A DNA stretch of 64,000 nucleotides from Sclerodactyla briareus (lineage: Eukaryota > Echinodermata > Holothuroidea > Dendrochirotida > Sclerodactylidae), in contig JAODTK010005695.1 of NCBI GenBank assembly GCA_026419785.1, positions 349,605 through 413,604 on the forward strand, in the 5' to 3' direction. Each line of letters begins with the position of its first letter. The first letter of the stretch is position 1. Shown one piece after another: positions 12,701 through 21,200 of this stretch. Under the pieces are notes generated by a model. It ran no database searches. It had not been told where the DNA came from and saw only the letters and a program-made list of their open reading frames with translations. Both the position numbers and the translations under genes were made by a program.

Positions 12701-13374
12701 ATGCATTACGCAGTTGTCCTTTAGAGGTATTTACAACTGATCGAGTTGCAGTAAATATTCAACAAAACAATAATAGCTTTAGCACTGCTTGAAGCGGTCT
12801 CAAAGCGCTCCACGAATTTTGGGCGCAAGGTGTACTCGGTTGTTCGCTCACAGGTCTCCAAAAATCAGCTGGGTGGGGGTAGCCAATGGAGCGCGTCTTT
12901 GCCCAAGGAAGACACCGCTGCGGCTGTTCGGTTCGTACCGGAATTCAAACTCTTTCAATTTGCAGTCCGGATGAGCTCTGCCGACCGAGCTAACCCGATC
13001 TCCAACTATCAAACATTCGGCTGAACAGAAGCGCCCATACAGATGATTCTCATACAGCTACGTGAATGTCCTTGTATTTTTTAGGTAAGGTCCGATAGTA
13101 TTCACTCCGTCCATATTCTCTTCTAACAGGGTTATACCTGACACCCAGCGATAGCTCTATGTGACAAAGTCGATCTCTACGGGTTTTGGCCTCTACCAAA
13201 GGATCTCCATGGCAACCATGTGCCTTACCACTACTACGGAAGTAACTTGCGCCAACCATTATGCACGATTTCCATCTAGAATTCTTCATGCTGGCTCAGC
13301 TGCATGCGGAGGGCGTTATACAGATAGCCTACAAACGGTGTGGTGAATGGGAAACCACCAAGAGAGAGTGGTGA
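450..13374 (+). CDS. alpha-2,8-sialyltransferase (GT29, ST8Sia-like), multi-exon gene
   Basis: Type II Golgi enzyme that would transfer sialic acid from CMP-sialic acid to sialylated glycans. Placed exons: about 450-709, 3812-4005, 4516-4608, 4941-5007, 6718-6749, about 6787-7001, 8064-8156, 11324 to about 11490, and 13085-13374. Read together they give a short cytoplasmic tail ending in KKKK, one membrane span, a stem with N-glycosylation sites, sialylmotif L (SRCVVMG, then [20 protein letters not shown]), the linker, sialylmotif S (LLTGLYL, then [14 protein letters not shown]), motif III (VPYHYYG) and motif VS (HDFHLEF), ending at TGA 13372-13374. The order and spacing match ST8Sia proteins. 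Several splice junctions restore codons exactly (FR|C at 7001/8064; DR|R at 8156/11324; LG|F at 4005/4516). Single-base frame breaks inside the first, L-motif and last exons look like sequence errors. Which ST8Sia subfamily it belongs to cannot be told by eye. Confidence 0.9.
1340..1690. repeat. GGGCCCA-rich degenerate minisatellite
   Basis: Many irregular copies of a short GC-rich word built around TGGGCCCA(C/T)ATGGG, in both orientations because the word is nearly palindromic. This makes long open frames rich in G-P-W-H in several frames at once, which are not genes. It lies in the first large intron of the sialyltransferase gene. Confidence 0.7.
2548..2830. repeat. dispersed repeat, copy 1 (pair with 15318-15590)
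   Basis: Shares ordered blocks with 15318-15590: CAGCTGTGAGCAG, a CCTTTC-GGA block, GGGAGCAGGT, a CACCTGC-TGATATAATCTGAGC-like block, GGCGAGTTATCGCC, and GTTCCTTGACGA followed by AATTCAAAT. It is non-coding and its boundaries are approximate. A short relative of one block appears near 11945. Confidence 0.65.
3040..3500. repeat. diverged tandem repeat, unit about 117 bp
   Basis: About three and a half units, each beginning GGCGATCG/GCGATCAT and carrying a GGCGGCCATTTTC / CGACGGCCATTTTC / GGCGGACATTATGG block, then TCCGAAG-like or TTTTGTATTCATG ends. It is intronic to the sialyltransferase gene, and its open frames are incidental. Confidence 0.65.
3812..4005 (+). CDS. ST8Sia-like exon: stem region
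   Basis: An open stretch of about 64 codons lies between the acceptor TTTCCAG|A and the donor TTTAG|GTAAG. It encodes a charged, membrane-free segment with an NET glycosylation sequon and ends [16 protein letters not shown], then LPSLG. Its final G pairs with the first two bases of the next exon to give Gly-Phe in frame. This low-conservation region is assigned to the stem by position and junction phase rather than by homology. Confidence 0.7.
4516..4608 (+). CDS. ST8Sia-like exon: stem with N-glycosylation sites
   Basis: A 93-base exon between TTATTAG|GG and CATG|GTATAC. It reads [20 protein letters not shown] and continues KDGADSQTH, with NNS and NST sequons. It joins the preceding exon in phase. 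It is short, hydrophilic and typical of a luminal stem. Confidence 0.7.
4941..5007 (+). CDS. ST8Sia-like exon upstream of motif L
   Basis: A 67-base exon between AATGACAG|A and AATCTG|GTGAGA, reading [22 protein letters not shown]. The FVMIKRIAN segment sits where ST8Sia proteins carry an FVVTK-like strand before the catalytic fold. The join to the previous exon is off by one base. Confidence 0.6.
6234..6524. mobile_element. hAT-type MITE with poly-G/poly-C tracts, copy 2 (8-bp TSD)
   Basis: Starts CAGGCGCGTACC and ends GGTCCACCACTG. It is flanked on both sides by the identical 8-mer ATAGCAGC (6226-6233 and 6525-6532). CAG...CTG ends with an 8-bp duplication are the hAT hallmark. It has no coding capacity. 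It lies in an intron of the sialyltransferase gene. Confidence 0.8.
6718..6749 (+). CDS. ST8Sia-like 32-base micro-exon
   Basis: A very short exon between TTGACCTCAG|AT and AAATCC|GTAAGC. It encodes (D)[10 protein letters not shown], placed where family members have a Y-D/G-containing strand before the xIFxLLP segment. It is supported by strong splice sites on both sides but is too short for independent proof. Confidence 0.5.
6787..7001 (+). CDS. ST8Sia-like exon: sialylmotif L
   Basis: Encodes EPIFRYLP, then [26 protein letters not shown] and [11 protein letters not shown], ending TTCAG|GTATC. This is the donor-binding sialylmotif L with its conserved Cys (RCVV), the G-x-LTDSHCG core and the DFVxR-like end. 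A one-base deletion after CVVMG shifts the frame, and both halves match the family perfectly. The 5' edge is uncertain: an acceptor at about 6786 (TTGCAG) is proposed, but homology is clear only from about 6854. Confidence 0.85.
7318..7612 (-). mobile_element. tRNA-derived SINE, copy A
   Basis: Read on the minus strand it starts with a tRNA-like head (box A near AGCTCAGTCGATAGGGC, box B near GAGTTCGGATCC) and ends in the widespread CAAAGCGCT...TAGCGCC tail. It shares the head, the middle block (CCTTGGGCAA) and the tail with copies at 12788-13012 and 37432-37812. Confidence 0.7.
8064..8156 (+). CDS. ST8Sia-like exon: end of motif L and following helix
   Basis: A 93-base exon between TTTTTTTCACACAG|G and GATAG|GTGAGT. 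It reads [20 protein letters not shown], then [11 protein letters not shown]. Family members show CNLxPvxEYxxDVGxRtdLtTMNPS here, so the match is close. Both junctions restore codons with neighbouring exons (Arg-Cys upstream, Arg downstream). Confidence 0.9.
8330..8520. repeat. dispersed repeat, copy 1 (pair with 24895-25075)
   Basis: Shares with 24895-25075 the blocks ACGTGAG(T/C)TGAGATGG, CCCAGTGTC, AGATGTTGGTTCCA, CCAACACTGAATAGGCA, AATAAGCA(C/T)ATGTA and GCGTATCACCGC. Non-coding; the ends are not defined. Confidence 0.65.
9786..9811. repeat. (GACA)n microsatellite
   Basis: About six perfect GACA units. A long poly-C tract (about 18) lies 90 bases upstream. Confidence 0.9.
10140..10300. 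repeat. dispersed repeat, copy 1 (pair with 10895-11220)
   Basis: Starts near CCAATATTGGACG and ends GAGGACTGCCGTTTAGCAG-TTTGACAATTCAAACATG. The copy at 10895-11220 shares both ends. Confidence 0.55.
10895..11220. repeat. dispersed repeat, copy 2, with facing poly-G and poly-C tracts
   Basis: Begins CAATATTGGACGCGGCC and ends GAGGATCTACCGTTTAGCAG. Between the ends it holds a run of about 18 G at 11023 and C-rich runs at about 11117-11138, around a CAATATTGGGG motif. This would allow a G/C-tract hairpin. Confidence 0.55.
11324..11490 (+). CDS. ST8Sia-like exon: region between motifs L and S
   Basis: Starts after GCCGGATAG and stays in frame with the previous exon: AG plus A gives Arg. It then encodes [31 protein letters not shown] and a stretch ending PSFYIKQK. 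This resembles the variable linker of the family, where a YxG-x-LWxPgF-like strand occurs. The 3' edge is not resolved: no strong donor was seen before the in-frame TAA at about 11492. Confidence 0.65.
11558..11930. repeat. two-copy tandem duplication, unit about 185 bp
   Basis: The blocks GCTGA-GAGTATCT-GCGACC-TCGTAGTTGTTACTGAAGG, ACGATATTTTGACC, CAGTAAATTCCTCGTGTGCG and GCTG occur twice in order (from about 11558 and about 11745). The second copy has a poly-C insertion at 11811. It is intronic to the sialyltransferase gene. Confidence 0.7.
12168..12722. mobile_element. MITE with AAGGACAACTGC inverted ends, copy 1
   Basis: About 555 bp with ends AAGGACAACTGCAGGCT and GCAGTTGTCCTT. The interior blocks (TATGTGGAGTT-TTGG, TGACCTCACACTTGGACAACC, GAAAACAAAGAATG, CACAAACTTCAAAG, TAACTCCGAAACGGAAAGTCGTA) are shared with two other copies. 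A TA next to the right end fits a TA target duplication (Tc1/mariner-like, inferred). No coding capacity. Confidence 0.8.
12788..13012 (-). mobile_element. tRNA-derived SINE, copy B
   Basis: The minus-strand head GTTAGCTCGGTCGGCAGAGC with box B-like GAGTTTGAATTCC is followed by the CCTTGGGCAAAGAC middle and the GAGCGCTTTGAG tail. The copy ends about 70 bases before the last exon of the sialyltransferase gene. Confidence 0.7.
13085..13374 (+). CDS. ST8Sia-like last exon: motifs S, III and VS
   Basis: After the acceptor TATTTTTTAG the three frames together encode [46 protein letters not shown] and [20 protein letters not shown], ending [13 protein letters not shown] and TGA. These are sialylmotif S (TG..Y..A...CD.V.LYGFWP), motif III (PYHYY) and motif VS (H..D.E...L..LH..G) with the C-terminal Cys that normally forms a disulfide. 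At least two single-base frame changes are needed, near 13,150 and 13,255. Confidence 0.9.
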
Positions 13375-14004
13375 TAGTAAAGAGCCTAGTGGTGTGTGCA
13401 GTCAACCCTCCTCCGGACTCAAGGCTCTTATCTTCTGATTGCTCGATCAGCAAACGTCAGGAAAAAGTGACATTATACAGCACTTCAGCTGAAAATAACA
13501 GTAGACTGTCGGGTCGACAAGGACTGTCGACCACGGGAGTCGTTCACCCGGTAATATTTGCTGTTAGGAGGAATCCACAGCATAGTAGAAAATGCCTAAT
13601 AGGCATTGTGTCCGTTTTCATACTATGCTGACTTTTTGAGAGGCTTGCATGTACTATTCTTAGTCATGTAGAATGTTCCACTTTATACATTACCATGGAT
13701 TTTAGACTTTGTGTATTTTTTCATGAGATTTTCATAGCTCAGAAGTTGCTCGAACACTTCCAGCGACCATATTTAGTGTTTGACTTGCGGTAGCCCTTCT
13801 GGCGTTTTCTTACCACATACCACGAGTCTACTGAAGTACACTTCAACCAATGTAATAGAACCAACAATAACTTAAGGTGGAGAACTGCATGGTTATATAT
13901 CGATTTAATTGTATATGACGTCCGGTGGAGTTTCCTCGATATAATTAAGTACGCAGGGTCCCCTAAGTACGGGGGCATTATCCTCGTAAGGATAATGTCA
14001 GCGG

Positions 14005-14250
14005 TCAGGCGGATATTGAGTTAGGAATTAGGGTCAGTAAAAGATAGAGTTAGGGATTGTGTTCAGCAAGAGACTGAATTAGCAATTATGGCCAGCAAGA
14101 ATTGGGTTAGAATACTAATTCCTAACTCAATCTCTTGCCCTAATTCCTAACTCAAGGGCCAGCAAGAGATTGACTTAGGAATTAGGATCAGCAACGATTG
14201 AGTTAAGAAATGGGGTTAGCCAAAAATTGAGTGAGCAATAGCCAGTAAGA
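14005..14250. repeat. 30-bp minisatellite with an inverted block
   Basis: Units resemble CAGCAAGAGATTGAGTTAGG followed by AATTAGGGC. Four to five units run forward, two are inverted (about 14113-14155, reading CTAATTCCTAACTCAATCTC), then forward units resume. Confidence 0.8.
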
Positions 14251-15317
14251 GAACTCTTGTTCGAGTTGCAGATTAGTCTCTACTTGTAAACAATAACATT
14301 GTATCCCTGTTCAGTCCCTGTACAGATTGGCAGCATTGTCCTTACAAAAGTTTGTAAATAGATTCAAGAACGAAGCCGAATTGTATCTTCATTAGCTGTA
14401 GAATGTCCACCAGGATTTATTTCACCCTCAAAATTTGACAAAATCAAACCGCTACTATGCTCTAAACACACATACATCTTGCACGCATTTTTTCGAGCTG
14501 GGTTGTTAGAGGATTTCTCCATGAGGGTAACTCACTTGCACGTTCATTATCATCCCCAGCTTGATGTTCATCCGACCTCTATTATGATAACGCACTCACC
14601 CCCCCCCCCCCCCGCCCACCCCCCCCCCCCCCCTCCCCCAACCAGATGGTTATTACCCTATATCTATACAGTATTTCGATAGTAGCTGTATGTAGGAAAC
14701 AAGATTATTCCCCCGGACCACCTGTTATACCAATGCCCCCCCCCCCCTTAACGCAACAGGAAGAGGGTCATGCATGATAGTTTATTTTGAAAGACCAATT
14801 CTGAATTACCACTAGCAAGTGTGTCTATATTTTGATCTCACTAATTCCATACAAAACATTTTACATTATTTAAAAAGAAATGAGGCTAGCTTCCCAAAGC
14901 AATGACGCTCGTGGATAAGCATTCTCATATCTCATATGGAGCTGAGTACAAACAATAATAAAATGTTAAATTTTACAACAAACATCATGCATTATATTTC
15001 CCACTTGTATGTAAAGCGAATTATTGGCACTGATTGAGTGGAACGGATTCGAAGGAAAAGTGGCATACATAACTTTACCAGACATGACAAAGCAGTTCAT
15101 AACAAAAAAGGAATTTGAAGCACAATCACAGGTGGGAGAGGGAGCACTAATAACATAATTTTCTACCCAAATAAAGATACTGTAGCCAATCACTGGAGAT
15201 CCAGTGAGACCTGATTAAATTTAAACCACATTTCGTGGAGGAATGACAGAGTGGTGTGACCAGCTGTTAGTGTGGACTGTGATTTAGGTTTATTTCAAAT
15301 ATTTGTAAGAATCTCAT

Positions 15318-15590
15318 CGGTCAGCTGTGAGCAGTCTTATTGAACAAAAATCATCCGCTCCTACAAGTACCAGATTCCAAGAAAATGGTACACCGATTGT
15401 CCTTTCGGAGGTCCGGAAAATTGCAGTCTTGGGAGCAGGTGCAGATTGTTTACACCCCTGCCTCGATATCATCTGAGCCTACTTAGAATACAGAGGTAGG
15501 CGAGTTATCGCCTGGGCTCATCCCCGATCAATATGGCCAGAGTTCCCTGATGACTTACTTGGCTCTCTTAACCAAGAATTCAAATCAAAT
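15318..15590. repeat. dispersed repeat, copy 2
   Basis: Second copy of the family seen at 2548-2830, with the same block order and strongly diverged spacers. No terminal repeats or coding capacity recognised. Confidence 0.65.
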
Positions 15591-16842
15591 CGACCCCTCT
15601 CTGCTTCTTCACTGAGAGATTTCTGCTCGTTCAGCTGCTGGAGTATTATCACCATGTTGACCAGGAATGGCTGTTTATAGTGTTGACCAAGGTAATTATT
15701 TACACTTTGAATGGAATGTATCCAAGGAATTGAGATCAAGAAATTATGGATTTTAACAACCCCCCTTCCTCTTCACCCCCTCTTTGCCAGGGGCTTTGGG
15801 GCACCTTGCAATATACTCCGTTTCCTCGCCAGGATTGTCACAGTCCATGCCCACTTCCTGTGATAGGGGTAATAATGCAAAGCAGGATATATTGAGGCAA
15901 ACAGACTAGAATCGTTGCTACATGAATATCGGCCTGTTTGTAATCTGATATGAAGGCAATAACTTGTTGAAAACAATGCAGGGCCGGTGATCAGATTAGA
16001 AACAGGCACCACAAAGCCTATCCCAACACCTACACTGCCAAGTCCTTAGGCTTACAATTAGAAAAGGCATTTTAAGCTCCAAATCTCCTGGTTATATCAG
16101 CGTTTTGCTATATACTATCACTTGGAAGAGTATTGGGACATTTTGGTAAGGGGACACTTTGAATGGTAGCTAAACACAGGAACTGTTGTGAACTACTCTA
16201 ACAGAAACATTGTATTGCAGCAAAACAGGATCAGTTAAAGCACCTAGCAGAAATGTCAATGGAAAAATTCGATAATGAATAATTATAAATTGAACTCGCA
16301 TAGGATCGTATTCTCCTAATCTCAGTTGCCCGATTATGGAATACACAATCAATATGTCCTGTGAAGCACAGGGCTCCCTTCTCTGCACTTACAGATTTGT
16401 TGTCATAGGAAGCAGTCACATTCTAATAGATACAACAAGAATACTCATTAGTGGTAACAAAAACTTAAGACACATTACTTGGTAGTATTCAGAAAAAATT
16501 TCAAATACAATCACGGAAGTAGTTGCAGATAAAGTCACGTTCCAGTTGTTAAATATCATTAATAAAACTTTGAAGATCTAGGCCTACATAAATAAACGGA
16601 AAAATGTTATGGGAATGAATTTGGTAGGGTATTGAATGTCATTTACAGCAGACTTGCTACGATTGCTACAAAGCCACAGAAGGATCGTAAATTTGTGTCT
16701 CGCTGGATAGAGACTCCACAGACATTATTACTCACCACAAAATTCTTCTCCACTGCAAGCCAGAAAGTCCACCGAGGATATACGCCATCCCACACACTAG
16801 TGATATTCAATTAAATGTCTTTGAACCTGTGTTTTGGCCATG

Positions 16843-17060
16843 TAGATGCCTTCGGATTCTCTCCAGAGACCCTATCCAAATGAAAAAAACTTTCTCCAAC
16901 CAAGCATGTGTTATTTGGATGATGAGAATGGTCTTCCAGAGGGCTGTCAGCACTCAGCAATCCGGCCAATCATATCCGTTTCCGCACACCAGCTTCCTCT
17001 ACCGAATGCAGAGAGGGCGCTAGCCTCGGAAACCCTCACGAGGATTATCACTCCTTATAC
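16843..17060 (+). CDS. unassigned well-bounded exon
   Basis: A single open frame of about 72 codons between the acceptor GGCCATGTAG and the donor ACCAG|GTGTGAG. It reads MPSDSLQRPYPNEKNF, CYLDDENGLPEGC and a stretch ending ALASETLTRIITPYTR. Composition and splice sites are gene-like, but I do not recognise the family. No neighbouring exon was found that joins it. It lies between the convergent ends of the sialyltransferase (+) and drebrin-like (-) genes. It could be a chance frame. Confidence 0.4.
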
Positions 17061-18140
17061 CAGGTGTGAGTAACTACTCTATCTGCAGCCCATTCGTGAA
17101 GTACAAGGATGTATGCTGGTCCGTAGCTGTTGCCATAATATTCTGAACAGAGTGCCACCATTAGTAGGTGAGGAGCATACAGAAAAAAAAACTGGGGCCC
17201 AAAGCACCACCCACCCAGATCGCTGGAAATTGCTTCCCCCAGACTTCCCAATCAGAGACAAAGTGAAAAATGGTACCCGGCCATACGCAAGGAAAATGGG
17301 TTCCACGGGTCAATTGAACCCAGTCACACAAAAATGGCATGAACAAAAATGGGCTACTCTCTTCTCTGCTTCAGGCCCACTCGGTTGATGTCACATTATT
17401 TGGGGGCCCACCACAATCTGCGCCAGGCCCATTTATTAAAGGGGCCGAGGCTCACCAATAATAGACTCTTGCCCTAGACATTTACCTTCACCAGACGGTG
17501 GTATGGTAATGCTTACGGGTTGTGGGCACACTTCAATCATCTTTGAATTATTGGTTTTCAGAGGCCACTGAGAGGTTACAGGGGGGTGGGGTGCTGGCAG
17601 AAATCAACAGGCAGAGTGGGGAGAAGAGAAGAGAGGAGGTGGGGGAGGGGGAAGGGGGTCGGTGCAAACCCCATGCCTGGCATATAGTCAACAGAGGGCG
17701 GGGGCAATACCATGAGGGGATTTGAACTGTCGGTACATGCAGAAACGAAGTTTTGTGGACGTGACAGTTGCGGCATCACAATGATCGCCTTGGCCGTATG
17801 GAAGAATTTCAATTCCAATGGTTGGGGGTGCATGGAGGAGATCGCATTGGCTAAAATTTCCTGTAGATTATCTTAAGTGTGCCACCCTCTGGGGGCCTAT
17901 AATTACTGCCCAATTCATGAAAACTGTTGTAAAATTACCATTTCCGCAAACCAATATGCTGCCTACATGTTTCTGGGTCGCGACACCTGCCCCCTGCGGG
18001 AATGTGAGGCATCCCGACTACATATTATTACGTACATAAAAACCTAACAACGGGATTGTGAACATCTGTTCAGAATATACGGGGTTACAAGCCGTACTAG
18101 CTCCCAAAAAGTCTGGTGGCTCCAACCCACGGTCACTCGA

Positions 18141-18280
18141 CTAATCATCCGTGAGCTCAACATAATTGGCCGGAAACAAAACCAAAGGTCCCGTCAGGTC
18201 CCGTCCCGCGCCACCAGCCCGCGTCGATCTGCGAGGTCTGTGATGATATCGCCAGGGTCAAAGGTTATCTTTGTGTCATC
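18141..18280 (-). CDS. DBNL: drebrin-like gene, terminal SH3 exon
   Basis: After the acceptor TTTTTTTCGAAG it reads DDTKITFDPGDIITDL, then in shifted frames GWWRGTGPDGTFG and NYVELTDD with stop TAG at 18143-18141. This completes the SH3 fold: the acidic RT loop, the paired Trp of the ligand groove and the NYVEL end. Two single-base indels are needed. The join to DYQA is one base out of phase. Confidence 0.9.
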
Positions 18281-21200
18281 CTTCGAAAAAAAGCAAACAA
18301 AAGGGGGGGAACCAGGAGTTGATGTGAAAATGAATTAGTTCCAAATTTATTGTGTGATAACCAACTGTTATGGAAGGTGTGAAACTTTGGATGGAATGGT
18401 AATCAGAAACTGAATTTACGAAAGTAACAAACTTTCGTAGCCGGCAACTGAATATGCCAATGACCCTGGTGAGCAGATTGTTCTAAGAGCACAGGCCTTC
18501 TGTTTTATAAATACCTCACTCACCTACTTCATTGTGTCCACACTGAGAAAGGTTTGCCATACCTGAACTAAGGGAGCTTTTATGTAGAACTTTCCAACTT
18601 TGAAATAAATTCTTTCTGGAACTGCGAGGAAAACATGCCATTTCTGGCTCATCTATGCCTCTAAGAAGACGATCACAGCTGCCTATGAAGACCCCATGCA
18701 GCTGCTGGTGGCAACATCAATTTTTGGTTGCATGCGGATCGCAATTGCAACGGCTGCTGGAAACGCCCTAAGTTGCAACGGGCATTGCTGTGCACCATTG
18801 CTTCATACATGAACATGAATAAAATAAGAAAACAACAACAACTGTCAGAATCATATTTCTTCTAATGAACAGTTCTGAACATTTTATTAGAGGGAGGGCA
18901 TACAGGAAATTTACAGTTGAATGAAGTTACTGACAATTACCTTCACGTCATCAGCATGACTGATTGGACTCACAGGATTCTTAACGTGACTGGCATCAAC
19001 AAGCACGGCCAGTGCCCTTCGGAACTCACACACCTACACCCCTTCTTCCTGTGCGGCAAGGCCCTCCTAATCCAGAAGTTTGAGTGCCTCAACCTGCTGG
19101 GGTCATACAAAGCCCTAGCCGTGGTCTCTGATCATCGTCTATGCCCCTGATCGGCAGGGTCACTGCCTCCTGGTATAATTCCTTCTGATTTAGATTATTC
19201 AGTGTCTTACCCCCTTGGTAGTCATACAAGCCCTAGCTGTGAGTCTTTGACCAGTGCCCTAATACCCTCCACCACCCCCTGAGTGGCGGGGCTCTCTGCC
19301 TCCTGGTATAGTTCCTCCTGGTCCACATGGTTCGGTGTCTTACCTGCTTGGTAGCATACAGAGCCCCAGCCGTGAGTCTCTGACCAGCCCCCTCCATTGC
19401 CCCCCCCCTTAACCCAACCTGGAGTGGCGAGGATCTCTGCCTCCTGGTATAGTTCTCACAGTCCAGATGGTCAGTGTCTTACCTGCTTGGTAGTCATACA
19501 GAGCCCTAGCTGTGAGTCCCTGACCACACCCTACACACCCCCACCCACCCCCCTGGAGTGGCGGGGCTCTCTGCCTCCTGGTATAGTTCCTCCCGGTCCG
19601 GATGGTTTATTGTCTTACCTGCTTGGTAGTCATACAGAGCCCTAGCTGTGAGTCCCTGACCACACCCTACACACCCCCACCCACCCCCCTGGAGTGGCGG
19701 GGCTCTCTGCCTCCTAGTATAGTTCCCCCCGGTCCGGCGGTTTATTGTCTTACATGCTTGGTATAGTCATACAGAGCCCTAGCTGTGAGTCCCTGACCAC
19801 ACCCTACACACCCCCACCCACCCCCCTGAGTGGCGGGGCTCTCTGCCTCCTGGTATAGTTCCTCCTGGTCCGGATGGTTTATTGTCTTACCTGCTTGGTA
19901 GTCATACAGAGCCCTAGCTGCGAGTCCCTGACCACACCCTACACACCCCCACCCACCCCCCTGGAGTGACGGGGCTCTCTGCCTCCTGGTATAGTTCCTC
20001 CTGGTCCGGATGGTTTATTGTCTTAACCTGCTTGGTAGTCATACAGAGCCCTAGCTGTGAGTCCTGACCACACCCTACACACCCCCACCCACCCCCCTGG
20101 AGTGGCGGGGCTCTCTGCCTCCTGGTATAGTTCCTCCTAGTCCAGAGGGTTTAGCCTCTTACCGCTTGGTAGTCATACAGAGCCCTAGCTGTGAGTCCCT
20201 GACCACACCCTACACACCCCCACCCACCCCCCTGAGTGGCGGGGCTCTCTGCCTCCTGGTATAGTTCCTCCTGGTCCTGCGGAGCGTCCGTGTCTTCATA
20301 CAGGGGCTGGTCGTCTGGCTCGGCCTGCGTGTCATCGTACAGGGGCTGATCATGCTTCTCCGTGTCATCATAGAGGGGCTGACTGGGACTGGTGGTGTCC
20401 GTGTCGTCATAGAGGGGCTGATCCTCGAGGGTGGGTTCAGCCGCAGGGGGTGCGACATTTCTATCCGGGAGTTTTGGAGGCTCATCTGTCAGAAGAGGGA
20501 GTCGGATCAATTGAGTGGGGCAATGCCAGACTGCAGGTAGGCTGCAGTTGCTTCAGCCTGACTGCAGCAAATACTACGTTGTCATACTTGCACAACCCTG
20601 CGAATATTCTTTGTTTCTAGTATGATTCACACTAATTCCACTTTGAAAGTAATTATTCTATGAGAGCATTGCTGTAGTGGGTTAGTTGGTGTTGATATTT
20701 ACTTTGGTGAGAGAAAGACAACAGAACTATGCGGCTCTGTCCAAGTTATTAACACAATGAAACAATGGATACATAACAATTCTGTATTGTTAAACTGTGG
20801 CATCATGCATTACTGTGCAATAGGGATTCTCACTAATTTCTCTGCCTAATGAACCAAACTTTGGAGGCCAATACTCCACATAGGGACATTTTATTGAAAT
20901 AGGATTTGGACCCATAGAAATTGTTCTCCACTCCCAATATCAAATCATCTAGAATCATCTCAATCACACTGAATTATGATCCTAAAATCACCACAGTATA
21001 AACCTCACAAACCTATATCAAACCTGAACACAACCAGCATTATCACCACATGTGGTGTAAGTCAGTGTGAAACTAACAAACTGAACGACGTTGCTAGTGT
21101 ACGTGCAATGCGAGGCACTGTCTAGCAGTGGCGCCTATTCACAGTCATGCCTGGAGATTGACACTCTTTTGCAAAATTTCATAATTTACAATGATACACA

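Larger units (their letters stand above)
13375..16842. other. intergenic stretch between sialyltransferase gene and next exon
   Basis: No convincing gene. It contains a 30-bp minisatellite (about 14005-14250), C-rich runs at 14598-14640 and about 14735, and a dispersed repeat (15318-15590). The remaining frames are short and not bounded by splice sites. Confidence 0.6.

Noticed and set aside
19100-20160. Regularly spaced repeats resembling a CRISPR array
   Set aside because: The units are 136-bp head-to-tail copies of an exon end and intron start with no unique spacers, and the genome is eukaryotic.
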